Shown here: in pieces, positions 22,048 through 30,602 of the stretch
Numbering within the stretch: position 1 is the first letter of the stretch
Layout: every line of letters starts with the position of its first letter
DNA from: Actinocrinis sp046724665
GTDB lineage: Bacteria > Actinomycetota > Actinomycetes > Streptomycetales > Catenulisporaceae
Assembly (NCBI GenBank): GCA_046724665.1
Contig: JBKOWZ010000112.1
Coordinates: forward strand, 1 to 37,201
Length of the DNA stretch: 37,201 nt
Direction: 5' to 3'
Made by a program: the position numbers and the translations under genes
The notes under the pieces: model-generated
What the model saw: only the letters and a program-made list of their open reading frames with translations
What the model was told of the DNA's origin: nothing
Database searches by the model: none

Positions 22048-22845
22048 ATGCTCGCCGCGCAGCGCCGGGACTACCTGCTCAACCTGCTCGCGACCGAGGG
22101 CAAGATCGTGGCCAAGGACGTGGCCGCCCGCCTCGGCCTGTCCGAGGACAGCGTGCGCCGCGACCTGCGCGAACTCGCGGCCGCCGGGCTGTGCCAGCGC
22201 GTCTACGGCGGGGCGTTGCCCGCCTCCCCGGCCGTGGCCGACTACACGGCCCGCGGCCAGGTGGCCGCCGAGAGCAAACGCGAGGTCGCCGCGCTGGCCG
22301 TCGGACTGATCCGCCCCGGCGGCGCCGTGATCCTGGACGGGGGAACGACCGCGCTCGCGCTCGCCCGAGCCCTGCCGTCCGAGCTGGACTGCACGGTGAT
22401 CACCCACAGCCCCACGATCGCCGCGGCCCTGATCGAGCACCCGCGCGCCGAGGTGTACCTGCTCGGCGGCAGACTCTTCAAGCACTCGGCGGTCACCTGC
22501 GGCGCCGCCGCCGTGGAAGCGGCCCAGGCGATCTCCGCGGACGCCTGCTTCCTCGGGGCGACCGGCGTGCACCCCCAGGCGGGCCTGACCACCGGCGACG
22601 CGGACGAAGCTGCGATGAAACGCGCACTGGCCGCGCGATCCGCGGACACCTACATCCTGGCCTCGGCCGAGAAGATCGGCACCGCCTCCCGCTACCGCGT
22701 CCTGCCCTGGGACGAGGTCACCGCCCTCATCACCGACACCCCGCGCACCCACCCCGTCATCGCGCAGATCGAGGCGCTCGGCAACGAGATCATCACACCG
22801 GACCCTCACGCCGGAGGGTCTGACCGAGGCGCGGCAGCCGTATGA
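22048..22845 (+). CDS. DeoR-family transcriptional regulator
   Basis: The ATG at 22048 has AGGAGA about 9 nt upstream. The 265-aa product has a DeoR winged helix at the N-terminus: RRDYLLNLLATEGKIVAKDVA, then RLGLSEDSVRRDLRELAAAGL (about 28-48), then RVYGGAL. The DeoR sensor domain follows: VAALAVGLI, ILDGGTTALALARAL (near 95-109), VITHSPTIAAAL, VYLLGGRL, FLGATGVHPQAGLTT and ASAEKIG. Such sensors bind phosphorylated sugars, often to relieve repression. It is divergent from the DUF4406-like gene with only 48 bp between the starts, so it likely controls that gene and itself. The end contains a 7-bp hairpin (22801-22820) that may also act as a weak terminator. Confidence 0.95.
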   Translation: MLAAQRRDYLLNLLATEGKIVAKDVAARLGLSEDSVRRDLRELAAAGLCQRVYGGALPASPAVADYTARGQVAAESKREVAALAVGLIRPGGAVILDGGTTALALARALPSELDCTVITHSPTIAAALIEHPRAEVYLLGGRLFKHSAVTCGAAAVEAAQAISADACFLGATGVHPQAGLTTGDADEAAMKRALAARSADTYILASAEKIGTASRYRVLPWDEVTALITDTPRTHPVIAQIEALGNEIITPDPHAGGSDRGAAAV

Positions 22846-22867
22846 GCCCCACACCGAGCCCCACACC
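22844..22867. repeat. 12-bp tandem duplication at the end of the DeoR gene
   Basis: GAGCCCCACACC occurs twice in a row (22844-22855 and 22856-22867), overlapping the DeoR stop codon. It looks like a slippage duplication without coding effect. Confidence 0.7.
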
Positions 22868-22950
22868 GGCGTCCTGACGACCGGGCTACGACCCGGACGG
22901 CTGCCAGGTGCCGGACGAGATAACCCGCCGAGCCGCTACCCGAGGTAGTA

Positions 22951-24681
22951 CTAGGTGATGGACGCGCCATCGGAGGAGCCGCGGGCCACCCGGGCGTACA
23001 GCGCGAGGATCCCCTTGCTGTGGCGCGGCGGTGGGGCAGTCCAGTGGCGGCGGCGCTCGGCCAGCACCGCGTCCACCTCGTGGTCGGGGAGCCGGGAGCC
23101 GTTCACACCCACGACCGCCAGCCGCCGCTCGGGAATGTTGATCTCGATCAGGTCGCCGTCCTCGATGAGGGCGATCGGGCCGCCCTCGATCGCCTCCGGT
23201 GCCACATGGCCGATGCACGGCCCTCCCATCGCGCCGGAATAGCGTCCGTCGGTGATCAGCGCGGTGGTGGAGTTGAGCGTGCGGTCGTTCGAGATGATCG
23301 TCGAGGCGAAGTACATCTCCGGCATGCCGTTGGCGCGCGGCCCCTCGTACCGGATGACCACCACGTCGCCGGGTGCCACCTCGCGGTTGGTGAGGGCTTC
23401 GATCGCCGGCTGCTCGAAGTCGAAGACCCGCGCCGGCCCGACGTGGACGCGCATTTCCTCGGGCACCGCGAAAGCCTTGACCATCGCTCCCTGCGGCGCC
23501 AGGTTGCCGCGCAGCACGGCCACCCCGCCCTCGGGGCCGAACGGCTCCTCCAGCGGCCGGATGATCTCCTCCTTGGCGACCTTGACGTTGTTGAGATAGC
23601 CGTACCTCTCCTCGAAGTACCGGCTGCTCTCGATCTGCGCCAAGTTCTCGCCCAGCGTCTTGCCCGTGACGGTCAAACAGTCCAGGTGCAGCTGATCACG
23701 CAGCGCGAGCATCACGGCCGGAACGCCGCCCGCGTACCAGAAGTACTCCACCGGGTAGCGGCCCGTGGTCTTCACATTGGCCAACACCGGCACCCGGCGG
23801 TGAATGCGGTCGAAGTCATCGATGGTGACCTCCAACCCCAACTCCCGTGCGGCAGCCGGCAGGTGAAGCAGCGTGTTCGTGGAGCCGCCGACGGCGGCGT
23901 GCACGACGATGGCGTTCTCGAAGGCCTCGCGCGTCAAGATGCGATCGGGGGTGATGTCGTCCTCGATCAGCCTCAGGATCTGCTTGCCCGTGGCGCGTGC
24001 GTAACGCAGCAGCTTCGTCAGCGGCGCCGGGGTCAGCGCCGAGCCCGGCAGGGCCAGGCCCAGCGCCTCCATCAACACCTGGCCGGTGCTGGCGCTGCCC
24101 ATGAACTGGCACGCCCCGCAGGTCGGGCAGGCCCCGCGCTGGGCGAACTCGAGGTCCTCGCGCGGCAGTTCCCCTCGCTGGACAGCGGTGCCTATCGGCC
24201 ACATCTCGTTCGACGTCACATAGTCGGGCGCGTTGAGTTGCGTGCCGCCGGGCAGATGGATCGCGGGCAAGCCGCAGCGGGCGATGGCGATCAGGTGCGC
24301 GGGAACGGACTTGTCGTTGCCGGAGATGAGCACCATGCCGTCGTGGGGATGGCCCAGCGCGTGGATCTCCACCATCGCCGCCATGATGTCGCGCGAGACG
24401 AGCGAGTAGCTCATGCCGTCGGTCGCCTGGGCGACGCCGTCGCAGATGTCGCTGACCGTGAAGACGCCGGGCTTGCCGCCGGCCTCGAAGACGCCGTTGC
24501 TGACCTCCTCGACCAGCGAGCGGAAGTGGAAGGTGCCCGGATGCCCCATGCCGTATGCGCTTTCCACCAGCACCTGGGGTTTGCCCAGGTCCTCCTCGGT
24601 CCAGTTCATCCCCAGCCGCAGCGCGTCGCCCTGATGGTTCACCAAGCGAAGACGCTGGCTACGCAGTGGGTCCTGAGGCAT
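22951..24681 (-). CDS. IlvD/Edd-family dehydratase, sugar-acid (YjhG-like) subtype
   Basis: The ATG at 24681 follows GGGAGG by six bases; the product is 576 aa. It is clearly IlvD/Edd-like: GMGHPGTFHF near residue 44, FTVSDICDGVAQATDGMSYS near 73, GGTQLNAPDYV, ACPTCGACQFMGSASTGQ (about 180-198), LALPGSALTPAP and GPEGGVAVLRGNLAPQGAMVKA near 390. The C-x-x-C-x-x-C block and MSYSLVSRDIMAAMVEIH resemble the xylonate dehydratase YjhG group more than valine-pathway IlvD. The reaction should be dehydration of a sugar acid or dihydroxy acid to a 2-keto acid. The usual G-C-D-K Cys is replaced by Asn (SGNDKSVP), and the early N-P-C-N Cys is also absent, so the Fe-S ligands may differ. It is leftward, downstream of the MFS gene by 56 bp. 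Confidence 0.9.
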   Translation of the reverse strand: MPQDPLRSQRLRLVNHQGDALRLGMNWTEEDLGKPQVLVESAYGMGHPGTFHFRSLVEEVSNGVFEAGGKPGVFTVSDICDGVAQATDGMSYSLVSRDIMAAMVEIHALGHPHDGMVLISGNDKSVPAHLIAIARCGLPAIHLPGGTQLNAPDYVTSNEMWPIGTAVQRGELPREDLEFAQRGACPTCGACQFMGSASTGQVLMEALGLALPGSALTPAPLTKLLRYARATGKQILRLIEDDITPDRILTREAFENAIVVHAAVGGSTNTLLHLPAAARELGLEVTIDDFDRIHRRVPVLANVKTTGRYPVEYFWYAGGVPAVMLALRDQLHLDCLTVTGKTLGENLAQIESSRYFEERYGYLNNVKVAKEEIIRPLEEPFGPEGGVAVLRGNLAPQGAMVKAFAVPEEMRVHVGPARVFDFEQPAIEALTNREVAPGDVVVIRYEGPRANGMPEMYFASTIISNDRTLNSTTALITDGRYSGAMGGPCIGHVAPEAIEGGPIALIEDGDLIEINIPERRLAVVGVNGSRLPDHEVDAVLAERRRHWTAPPPRHSKGILALYARVARGSSDGASIT

Positions 24682-24737
24682 CGCGCGCCTCCCTCTCGGT
24701 TCACAAAAGCCTAGCGCCGCACTGTCGGCTGACTCGG

Positions 24738-26219
24738 TTACTCGGCGGCGACCAGTTCGGCGGTGTCGAGCGTGACGGGCTGCTCGGACGGCGCAGTCGG
24801 TGCTTGCGCTTCCCGGCCGCGCAGCGCGGTGAGCGCCACGAGGGTCGCGGCGCCGGTGAGGGCGGCACCGCTCCAGAACGCCAGGTGGTATCCGCCGGTG
24901 AGCGCGGCCGCCGTCGGCGCGCCGGTCGCGGCCAGGTGGGTGGTGTGCGAGGCGGAGACGGTGGCCAGCACCGCGAGACCCAGCGCCCCGCCGACCTGCG
25001 CGGTGGTGTTGAGCAGCCCGGAGGCCAGTCCGGCGTCCTGCGGGGCGGTGCCGGACATGGCGAGGGTCATCAGCGCCGGGAAGGCGAGTCCGGCGCCGAT
25101 GCCGAGCAGCACCATCGGCGGCAGGATGTGCGCCGCGTACGTGCTGTCGGTGGGCGCCTGGGCGAAGATCGCCAGCGCGACGGCGATGGCGACCAGGCCG
25201 GCCACCAGTATGTTGCGCGCCCCGTACCGGGAGGTCAGCCGTGCCGAGTAGCGCACCGAGAGCCCGCCCATCAGCACCGTGACCGGCAGGAAGGCGAGCC
25301 CGATCTGCATCGCGTCGTAGCCCCGCACGAGCTGCAAGTAGAGCGCGCCGAGGAAGAACATGGCGAACATGCCGGCGACGGACAGCATCTGGATCGCGTT
25401 GGCGGCCAGCAGCGTGCGGGCGCGGAAGATCCGCAGCGGCATCAGCGGCTGCGCCGCGGTGGCCTGGCGGACCAGGAACGCCCCGAGCAGGAGCGCCGAG
25501 ACGGCGCCGAGGCCGAGGGTTCGCGGTGCGGTCCAGCCGTGTTCGGCGGCCGGCTTCACGATCGTGTAGACGGCGAGCATGAGCGCCGAGGTGATCAGCA
25601 CGGCGCCCGGCGCGTCCGTGCCGGAGCGGCTCTCGGGACGCTGGTCGGCGGGCAGCAGGCGCGCGGCGACGGCGACGGTGGCGGCGCCGATCGGGATGTT
25701 GACGAAGAAGATCCAGTGCCAGTTGATCGACTGCGTGAGCACGCCGCCGGCGAGCAGTCCCACGGCGCCGCCGGCCGACGCGACGAACGCGTACACGCCG
25801 ATCGCCTTGGCCTGCTCCTGCGGCTCGGAGAACATCGTGACGATCATGCCGAGGATCACCGCCGAGGTCATCGCGCCGCCGACGCCCTGCACGAACCGCG
25901 CGGCGATCAGCATCTGCTGGTTCTGCGCGATGCCGCACAGGAAGGACGCGGCGGTGAAGACCACGAGGCCGGACAGGAAGACCCGTCTGCGACCGAACAG
26001 GTCCCCGACCCGTCCGGCGAGCAGCAGCAGCCCGCCGAACGCGATGAGGTAGGCGTTGACGACCCAGGCCAGACCGGAGCCGGTGAAGCGCAGGTCGCGC
26101 TGGATCGAGGGCAGCGCCACGTTCACGATCGTCGTGTCCAGCACGATCATCAGCATGCCGGCGCACAGCACGTAGAGCGCGAGCCGGCGGGAGCGGTCGG
26201 TCAGCTGCTTGGCAGTCAT
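24738..26219 (-). CDS. DHA2-type MFS drug/metabolite exporter (14 helices)
   Basis: The ATG at 26219 has AGGAGACC upstream, giving 493 aa. The N-terminus contains the DHA2 signatures: MLMIVLDTTIVNVALPSIQRDL (about 22-43, helix 1), WVVNAYLIAFGGLLLLAGRVGDLFGRRRVF (helix 2 and motif A) and ARFVQGVGGAM. GGVLTQSINWHWIFFVNIPIG (motif C region) follows near 160-180. Fourteen hydrophobic segments fit the EmrB/QacA drug:proton antiporter layout. It exports small molecules using the proton gradient; the substrate is unknown. It could serve as self-resistance or metabolite export. ACCTAGGT upstream (26263-26270) may be a TetR-type operator half, though no TetR gene is in the window. It is divergent from the hydroxy-acid oxidase gene. 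Confidence 0.93.
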   Translation of the reverse strand: MTAKQLTDRSRRLALYVLCAGMLMIVLDTTIVNVALPSIQRDLRFTGSGLAWVVNAYLIAFGGLLLLAGRVGDLFGRRRVFLSGLVVFTAASFLCGIAQNQQMLIAARFVQGVGGAMTSAVILGMIVTMFSEPQEQAKAIGVYAFVASAGGAVGLLAGGVLTQSINWHWIFFVNIPIGAATVAVAARLLPADQRPESRSGTDAPGAVLITSALMLAVYTIVKPAAEHGWTAPRTLGLGAVSALLLGAFLVRQATAAQPLMPLRIFRARTLLAANAIQMLSVAGMFAMFFLGALYLQLVRGYDAMQIGLAFLPVTVLMGGLSVRYSARLTSRYGARNILVAGLVAIAVALAIFAQAPTDSTYAAHILPPMVLLGIGAGLAFPALMTLAMSGTAPQDAGLASGLLNTTAQVGGALGLAVLATVSASHTTHLAATGAPTAAALTGGYHLAFWSGAALTGAATLVALTALRGREAQAPTAPSEQPVTLDTAELVAAE

Positions 26220-26262
26220 CGGGGTCTCCTGTTCTGATCCGGTCGAGCGCCTGCGCGCTCTC

Positions 26263-26270
26263 ACCTAGGT
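26263..26270 (-). promoter_or_regulatory. Palindrome upstream of the MFS gene
   Basis: ACCTAGGT is a perfect 8-bp palindrome 44 bp before the MFS start, in a context (TCACCTAGGTAT) seen at some TetR-family operators next to exporter genes. It is short and could be chance. Confidence 0.3.
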
Positions 26271-26328
26271 ATCGATCCGGCACGGCCGATTTCGACACTC
26301 GCCGAGAAAAATTTGTACGGCGCGCATA

Positions 26329-26359
26329 CGGCCAGGTCGCGCCGCGTGCGACCTGGCCG
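26329..26359 (+). promoter_or_regulatory. 12-bp inverted repeat upstream of the hydroxy-acid oxidase gene
   Basis: CGGCCAGGTCGC (26329-26340) is exactly complementary to 26348-26359 with a 7-nt loop, about 40 bp before the ATG at 26400. It could be an operator, a leader attenuator (a short T-rich stretch follows) or a 5'-end mRNA structure. Confidence 0.5.
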
Positions 26360-26399
26360 GCGGGTTTATCCGGCGCCGCTGGGGAGAGTCAGCAGCGGC

Positions 26400-27641
26400 A
26401 TGAGGATCCCCGAGGTCTTGTCAATGCTGCGTCTCGCCAGGCCGCCTGCGCCGTACGGAGCCAGGAGCCTGGCGCGAACCTACAGCATCGAGGACGTGGC
26501 CAAGGTTGCGCGACGTCGGCTGCCGCTGGGATCGCGGGCGTACCTGGAGAACGGCGGGGAGAGCGAGGTCACGCTGCGGCGCAACCGGGCCGCGTTCGAC
26601 ACCGTCGAGTTCCTGCCCCGTCAGCCGCGCGACGTGAGCCGTGTTGATACCGGTGTCACTGTGCTCGGTCAGCGCAGTGCGCTGCCGTTCGCGCTCTCGC
26701 CGGTCGGCGCGCCGCGGATGTTCCACCACGAAGGCGAGCTCGCCGTCGCGCGCGCCGCTCGGCACGCGGGCATCCCGTACGGGTTGTCCACGCTCGCCAA
26801 CACCGCGGTCGAGGACGTCGCGGCCGAGACCGGCACGCCGCTGTGGTTCCAGCTCTACGTGTGGGGCGACCGCAGCGAGAACAGGGACGCCGTCGCGCGT
26901 GCCAAGGCCGCCGGATACAGCGCCCTGATCCTGAGCATCGACACCACGGTGCGCTCCAAGCGCGAGCGGGAGCTGCGTGCCGGACTCGAACTGCCCGACC
27001 CCGAACTGCCGGTCACCACGCTGCTCGAGGGCGCGCTGCACCCCGGCTGGGGCTGGCACTTCCTCACCTCGCCGGTGATCAGCTTCCCAAACATCGGTCC
27101 GCCGGACCGGCGATCCCTGCGGAAGATCTCGGGCATGTTCGACGGCACGTTCAGCTGGGACGACCTGGACTGGATCCGGCAGCTGTGGGACGGGCCGATC
27201 GTGGCCAAGGGCGTGCTGCGGCCCGAGGAGGCGGTCGCCGCGGTCGATCGCGGCCTGGACGGGGTGATCGTCAGCAACCACGGTGGCCGGCAGCTGGACT
27301 ACCTGCCGGCGACGATGGACGTGCTGCCCGAGATCGTCGATGCGGTCGGCGACCGCGCCGAGGTCCTTGTCGATTCCGGTTTCCGGCGTGGCAGCGACAT
27401 CGCCGCCGCCCTCGCGATGGGCGCGAAGGCGGTGCTGATCGGCCGCGCCTACCTGTACGGGCTGGCCGCCGCGGGTGAGGCGGGCGTGCGCCACTGCATC
27501 GACATCCTCGCGCACGAGCTGCGCACGACCATGCAGCTGTGCGGTGCACGCAGCGTCGCCGAGCTGGACCGCGGACTCATCCGCCGGACGGCGGTCGGTC
27601 AAACGGGCGGCCATTTCGCGGAGGGTGTGCATTTCCGATGA
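26400..27641 (+). CDS. FMN-dependent alpha-hydroxy-acid dehydrogenase/oxidase (LldD-like)
   Basis: ATG 26400 gives 413 aa; ATG 26424 with GAGG eight bases before is the alternative. Family features are plain: TYSIEDVAKVARRRLP, RAYLENGGESEVTLRRNRAAFD (N-terminal FMN region), LPFALSPVGAPRMFHHEGELAVARAA, and WFQLYVWGDR near 160. The catalytic S-N-H294-G-G-R-Q-L-D block follows, then VLVDSGFRRGSDIAAALAMGAKAVLIGRAYLYGLAA, which binds the FMN phosphate. His294 is the base that removes the substrate alpha proton. The enzyme oxidises an (S)-2-hydroxy acid such as L-lactate to the keto acid. It is the first of a rightward group with the F420-type oxidoreductase and transketolase, although 84 bp separate it from the next gene. 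Confidence 0.95.
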   Translation: MRIPEVLSMLRLARPPAPYGARSLARTYSIEDVAKVARRRLPLGSRAYLENGGESEVTLRRNRAAFDTVEFLPRQPRDVSRVDTGVTVLGQRSALPFALSPVGAPRMFHHEGELAVARAARHAGIPYGLSTLANTAVEDVAAETGTPLWFQLYVWGDRSENRDAVARAKAAGYSALILSIDTTVRSKRERELRAGLELPDPELPVTTLLEGALHPGWGWHFLTSPVISFPNIGPPDRRSLRKISGMFDGTFSWDDLDWIRQLWDGPIVAKGVLRPEEAVAAVDRGLDGVIVSNHGGRQLDYLPATMDVLPEIVDAVGDRAEVLVDSGFRRGSDIAAALAMGAKAVLIGRAYLYGLAAAGEAGVRHCIDILAHELRTTMQLCGARSVAELDRGLIRRTAVGQTGGHFAEGVHFR

Positions 27642-27725
27642 ACCCGGGTAGCCGCAATCGACCGTAACGACGACGCGAACGGCGCACGACGCGACAGGCG
27701 GACGCGCCCAGGGAGGCGAGAACGA

Positions 27726-28739
27726 ATGTCGGCGAAGATCGGGTATTTCCTGTCCAGCGAGGAGTTCGGCCCGCGCGACCTGGTGGAGCAGGCGCGGATG
27801 GCCGAGCGCGCCGGATTCGAGGCGCTGTGGATCTCGGACCACTACCACCCCTGGAACGACGCGCAGGGACAGAGCGGCTTCGTCTGGGGCACGATCGGCG
27901 CGCTGTCCCAGGCGGTTGACTTGCCAATCGGCACGGCGGTCACGTGCCCGACCGTGCGGATGCACCCGGCCGTTGTGGCGCAGGCCGCCGCGACGGCGGC
28001 CGTGCAGACCGGCGGCAGGTTCACACTCGGCGTCGGCACCGGCGAGGCGCTCAACGAGCACATCTTCGGCGACCCGTGGCCGTCGGCGAAGGTGTGCCGC
28101 GAGATGCTCGAGGAGGCCGTTCAGATCATGCGCGATCTGTGGGCCGGGGGAGTGGTGAACCACCGCGGCACGCACTACACCGTGGACGGCGCGAGGGTCT
28201 ACACGCTGCCGGACGAGCCGGTGCCCATCTACGTCTCCGGGTTCGGACCGGCGGCCGTGCGCATGGCCGCGCGCATCGGCGACGGCTACATCGGGATGCA
28301 GCCCGACGCCGAACTGGTGAACCTGTACCGGTCCGAGGGCGGCCGCGGCAAGATCGCCCAAGGCGGCTACAAGGTCTGCTGGGGCACCGACCGCGACGAG
28401 GCGGTGAAGATCGCGCACGAGCGCTGGGCCAACGAGCAGCTGCCCGGCGAGCTGGCGCAGGTGCTGCCGCAGCCGCGCCACTTCGAGCAGGCCTCCACGC
28501 TCGTCACGCCCGAGATGGTGGGCGACGCCCTGGTCTGCGGCGCGGACCCCGAGGCGCATCTGGCCATGCTCTCCGAGTACGCCGAGGCCGGATACGACGA
28601 GATCTACGTCAACCAGATCGGCCCGGACCAGCGCGGATTCTTCGACTTCTACGCAGACACCGTCCTGCCCGCCTTCCGCCGCGCCGCGGAGCCCGGCGTC
28701 GGCGACATGGCACCGGCAGCCGAGGGGAGCGCACTGTGA
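27726..28739 (+). CDS. F420-dependent oxidoreductase, glucose-6-phosphate dehydrogenase-like (LLM class)
   Basis: The ATG at 27726 has GGGAGG upstream and encodes 337 aa. It is a luciferase-like TIM-barrel protein of the F420 G6PDH family (TIGR03557-like). ALWISDHYHPW (about 38-48) carries the His and Trp corresponding to His40/Trp44 of mycobacterial FGD. GVGTGEALNEHIFGDPWP (about 101-118) includes a Glu-bearing loop like FGD Glu109. PIYVSGFGPAAVRMAARIGDGYIG is the standard cofactor region. If it is a true FGD, it oxidises glucose-6-phosphate and yields F420H2. I could not confirm the sugar-phosphate-binding Lys/Arg, so other substrates are possible. The stop overlaps the transketolase start (GTGA), which points to pentose-phosphate metabolism. 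Confidence 0.9.
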   Translation: MSAKIGYFLSSEEFGPRDLVEQARMAERAGFEALWISDHYHPWNDAQGQSGFVWGTIGALSQAVDLPIGTAVTCPTVRMHPAVVAQAAATAAVQTGGRFTLGVGTGEALNEHIFGDPWPSAKVCREMLEEAVQIMRDLWAGGVVNHRGTHYTVDGARVYTLPDEPVPIYVSGFGPAAVRMAARIGDGYIGMQPDAELVNLYRSEGGRGKIAQGGYKVCWGTDRDEAVKIAHERWANEQLPGELAQVLPQPRHFEQASTLVTPEMVGDALVCGADPEAHLAMLSEYAEAGYDEIYVNQIGPDQRGFFDFYADTVLPAFRRAAEPGVGDMAPAAEGSAL

Positions 28740-30601
28740 GCAGCACACTGACCGGTCAGCTCATCGGACCGCAGAGCGGCCTCGACCTGGTGCGCGAACT
28801 GGCGCAGCAGCTGCGCGTTGACGCGGTGCGCGCCAGTACCGCCGCCGGGTCCGGCCACCCCACCTCCAGCATGTCCGCCGCCGACCTGATGGCGGTGCTC
28901 ATGGCACGGCACCTGCGCTACGACTGGGCCGCGCCGGACGCCGCCGGCAACGATCATTTCGTCCTGTCGAAGGGCCACGCCTCGCCGCTGCTCTACGCGA
29001 TGTTCAAGGCCGCGGGAGCAATCGACGACAACGAACTGATGACGACGTACCGGCGCGGCGGCCGACTTCAGGGGCATCCGACGCCGGTGCTGCCGTGGGT
29101 GGACGTGGCCACCGGTTCGCTGGGGCAGGGCATCGGCTACGCGGTCGGCATCGCGCTGGCGGCACGCAAGCTCGAACGCGCGCCGTACCGCGTGTGGGCC
29201 CTGTGCGGCGACAGCGAGATGGCCGAGGGCTCGGTCTGGGAGGCGCTGGACAAGGCCGCGCACTACGGCCTCGACAACTTCACCGCGATCATCGACGTCA
29301 ACCGGCTCGGACAGGTCGGCCCGACCGAGTTCGGCTGGGACACCGGCCCGTACGAGCGCCGCGCCGCCGCGTTCGGCTGCACGCCGATCGTGATCGACGG
29401 GCACCACCTGGGCGCGATCGACGCGGCGTACACGCGTGCCGCGCGCACCGACGGCCCGAGCGTCATCATCGCGCGGACGGTCAAGGGCCGCGGCTTCTCC
29501 GAGATCGAGGACCAGGACGGCTGGCACGGCAAGCCCCTCGACGAGCAGCAGCGCGACCGGGCGGTCGCCGAACTCGGCGGCGTCAGGGACCTGAAGGTCG
29601 CCGGACCGCCGGCGCCGCGGTTCGCCAGGCGGCCGGCGCCGCGAGCCGCCGTCGTCGAGCCGCCCGGCTTCGAGGTCGGGGACAAGGTCGCCACGCGCGC
29701 CGCGTTCGGCCAGGCGCTCGCGGCGCTCGGCGTGCGCCCTGACGTCGTCGTCTTCGACGGCGAGGTCGGCAACTCGACCTACACCGAGAAGTTCGCGCAG
29801 GCGCACCCCGAGCGGTTCTTCCAGATGTTCATCGCCGAGCAGCAGATGATCGCTTCGGCCGTCGGATGCGCTGTGCGCGGCTACCGGGCGTTCGCCGCGA
29901 CCTTCGCCGCGTTCCTGACCCGCGCGCACGACTTCCTGCGGATGGCGACGATATCCGGGGTGGACCTGCGGCTGAGCGGCTCGCACTGCGGCGTGGAGAT
30001 CGGCGCCGACGGTCCGTCGCAGATGGGCCTGGAGGACCTGGCGATGATGCGCGCGCTGCACGGCAGCACGGTGCTCTACCCCGCCGACGCGAACAGCGCC
30101 GCCGCGCTGACCGTGGCGATGGCCGATCTGCCCGGGATCAGTTACCTTCGCACCACCCGCGGCGCGTATCCGGTGCTGTACGAGCGCGGCGAGTCGTTCG
30201 CGATCGGCGGCTCGAAGACCTGGGGCGCGGGGCTCGCGGACCGGGCGACGCTCGTCGGCACCGGAGTGACGTTGCACGAATGCCTCAAGGCGGCGGACGA
30301 ACTCGGCCGCGCCGGGCTGCCGGTGCGCGTCGTCGATCTCTACAGCGTCAAACCGGTAGACGGCGAAGCGCTGCGCCGCCACGCCGAGCAGACCGGGGCG
30401 ATGGTCGTCGTCGAGGACCATCACCCCGAAGGCGGCCTGGGGGAGACGGTCGCACGCGAGCTGGCGGGGATCACGACCGGCTTCGCGCACCTGGCGGTGC
30501 GTTCACAACCCGGCTCCACCGACACCGCCCGAGCCCTCGACGAGGCCGGAATCAGCGCCGCGCACATCATCGAGGCCGTACGGACGCTGATCGGCGCCTG
30601 A
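28736..30601 (+). CDS. tkt: Transketolase (single-chain, animal-type length)
   Basis: The GTG at 28736 overlaps the upstream stop, so translation is coupled; the product is 621 aa. The N-terminal TPP domain shows STAAGSGHPTSSMSAADLMA, FVLSKGHASPLLYA, GSLGQGIGYAVGIALA and GDSEMAEGSVWEALDKAAHY, then DVNR. This is the GDx...N motif that binds Mg-TPP. The Pyr domain has DGEVGNSTYTEKFA, FFQMFIAEQQMIASAVG (catalytic Glu in FIAEQ) and GPSQMGLEDLAMMRAL. The C-terminal domain has RVVDLYSVKPVDGEAL and VVVEDHHPEGGLGE. It transfers a two-carbon unit between sugar phosphates. The length is nearer to animal transketolases than to the ~660-aa bacterial TktA type. It converges with mnhD with only one base between stops. 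Confidence 0.95.
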   Translation: MSSTLTGQLIGPQSGLDLVRELAQQLRVDAVRASTAAGSGHPTSSMSAADLMAVLMARHLRYDWAAPDAAGNDHFVLSKGHASPLLYAMFKAAGAIDDNELMTTYRRGGRLQGHPTPVLPWVDVATGSLGQGIGYAVGIALAARKLERAPYRVWALCGDSEMAEGSVWEALDKAAHYGLDNFTAIIDVNRLGQVGPTEFGWDTGPYERRAAAFGCTPIVIDGHHLGAIDAAYTRAARTDGPSVIIARTVKGRGFSEIEDQDGWHGKPLDEQQRDRAVAELGGVRDLKVAGPPAPRFARRPAPRAAVVEPPGFEVGDKVATRAAFGQALAALGVRPDVVVFDGEVGNSTYTEKFAQAHPERFFQMFIAEQQMIASAVGCAVRGYRAFAATFAAFLTRAHDFLRMATISGVDLRLSGSHCGVEIGADGPSQMGLEDLAMMRALHGSTVLYPADANSAAALTVAMADLPGISYLRTTRGAYPVLYERGESFAIGGSKTWGAGLADRATLVGTGVTLHECLKAADELGRAGLPVRVVDLYSVKPVDGEALRRHAEQTGAMVVVEDHHPEGGLGETVARELAGITTGFAHLAVRSQPGSTDTARALDEAGISAAHIIEAVRTLIGA

Positions 30602-30602
30602 C

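Noticed and set aside
22801..22820. 7-bp hairpin GACCCTC/GAGGGTC near the DeoR end
   Set aside because: It lies within the coding region and has no U-tract; it may be a weak terminator, but I do not list it separately.
22000..22866. Upstream extension of the DUF4406-like gene to 418 aa
   Set aside because: The added part is antisense to the DeoR gene and has no recognisable features; the ATG at 21999 begins exactly at the fold's first strand.
22881..22896. CCGGG/CCCGG mini-hairpin between DeoR and dehydratase genes
   Set aside because: The stem is only 5 bp, which is expected by chance in GC-rich DNA.
24555..26237. Long rightward frame over the MFS and dehydratase genes
   Set aside because: Its translation is low in hydrophobic residues and rich in Arg, Gly and Asp, while the opposite strand encodes clear family members.
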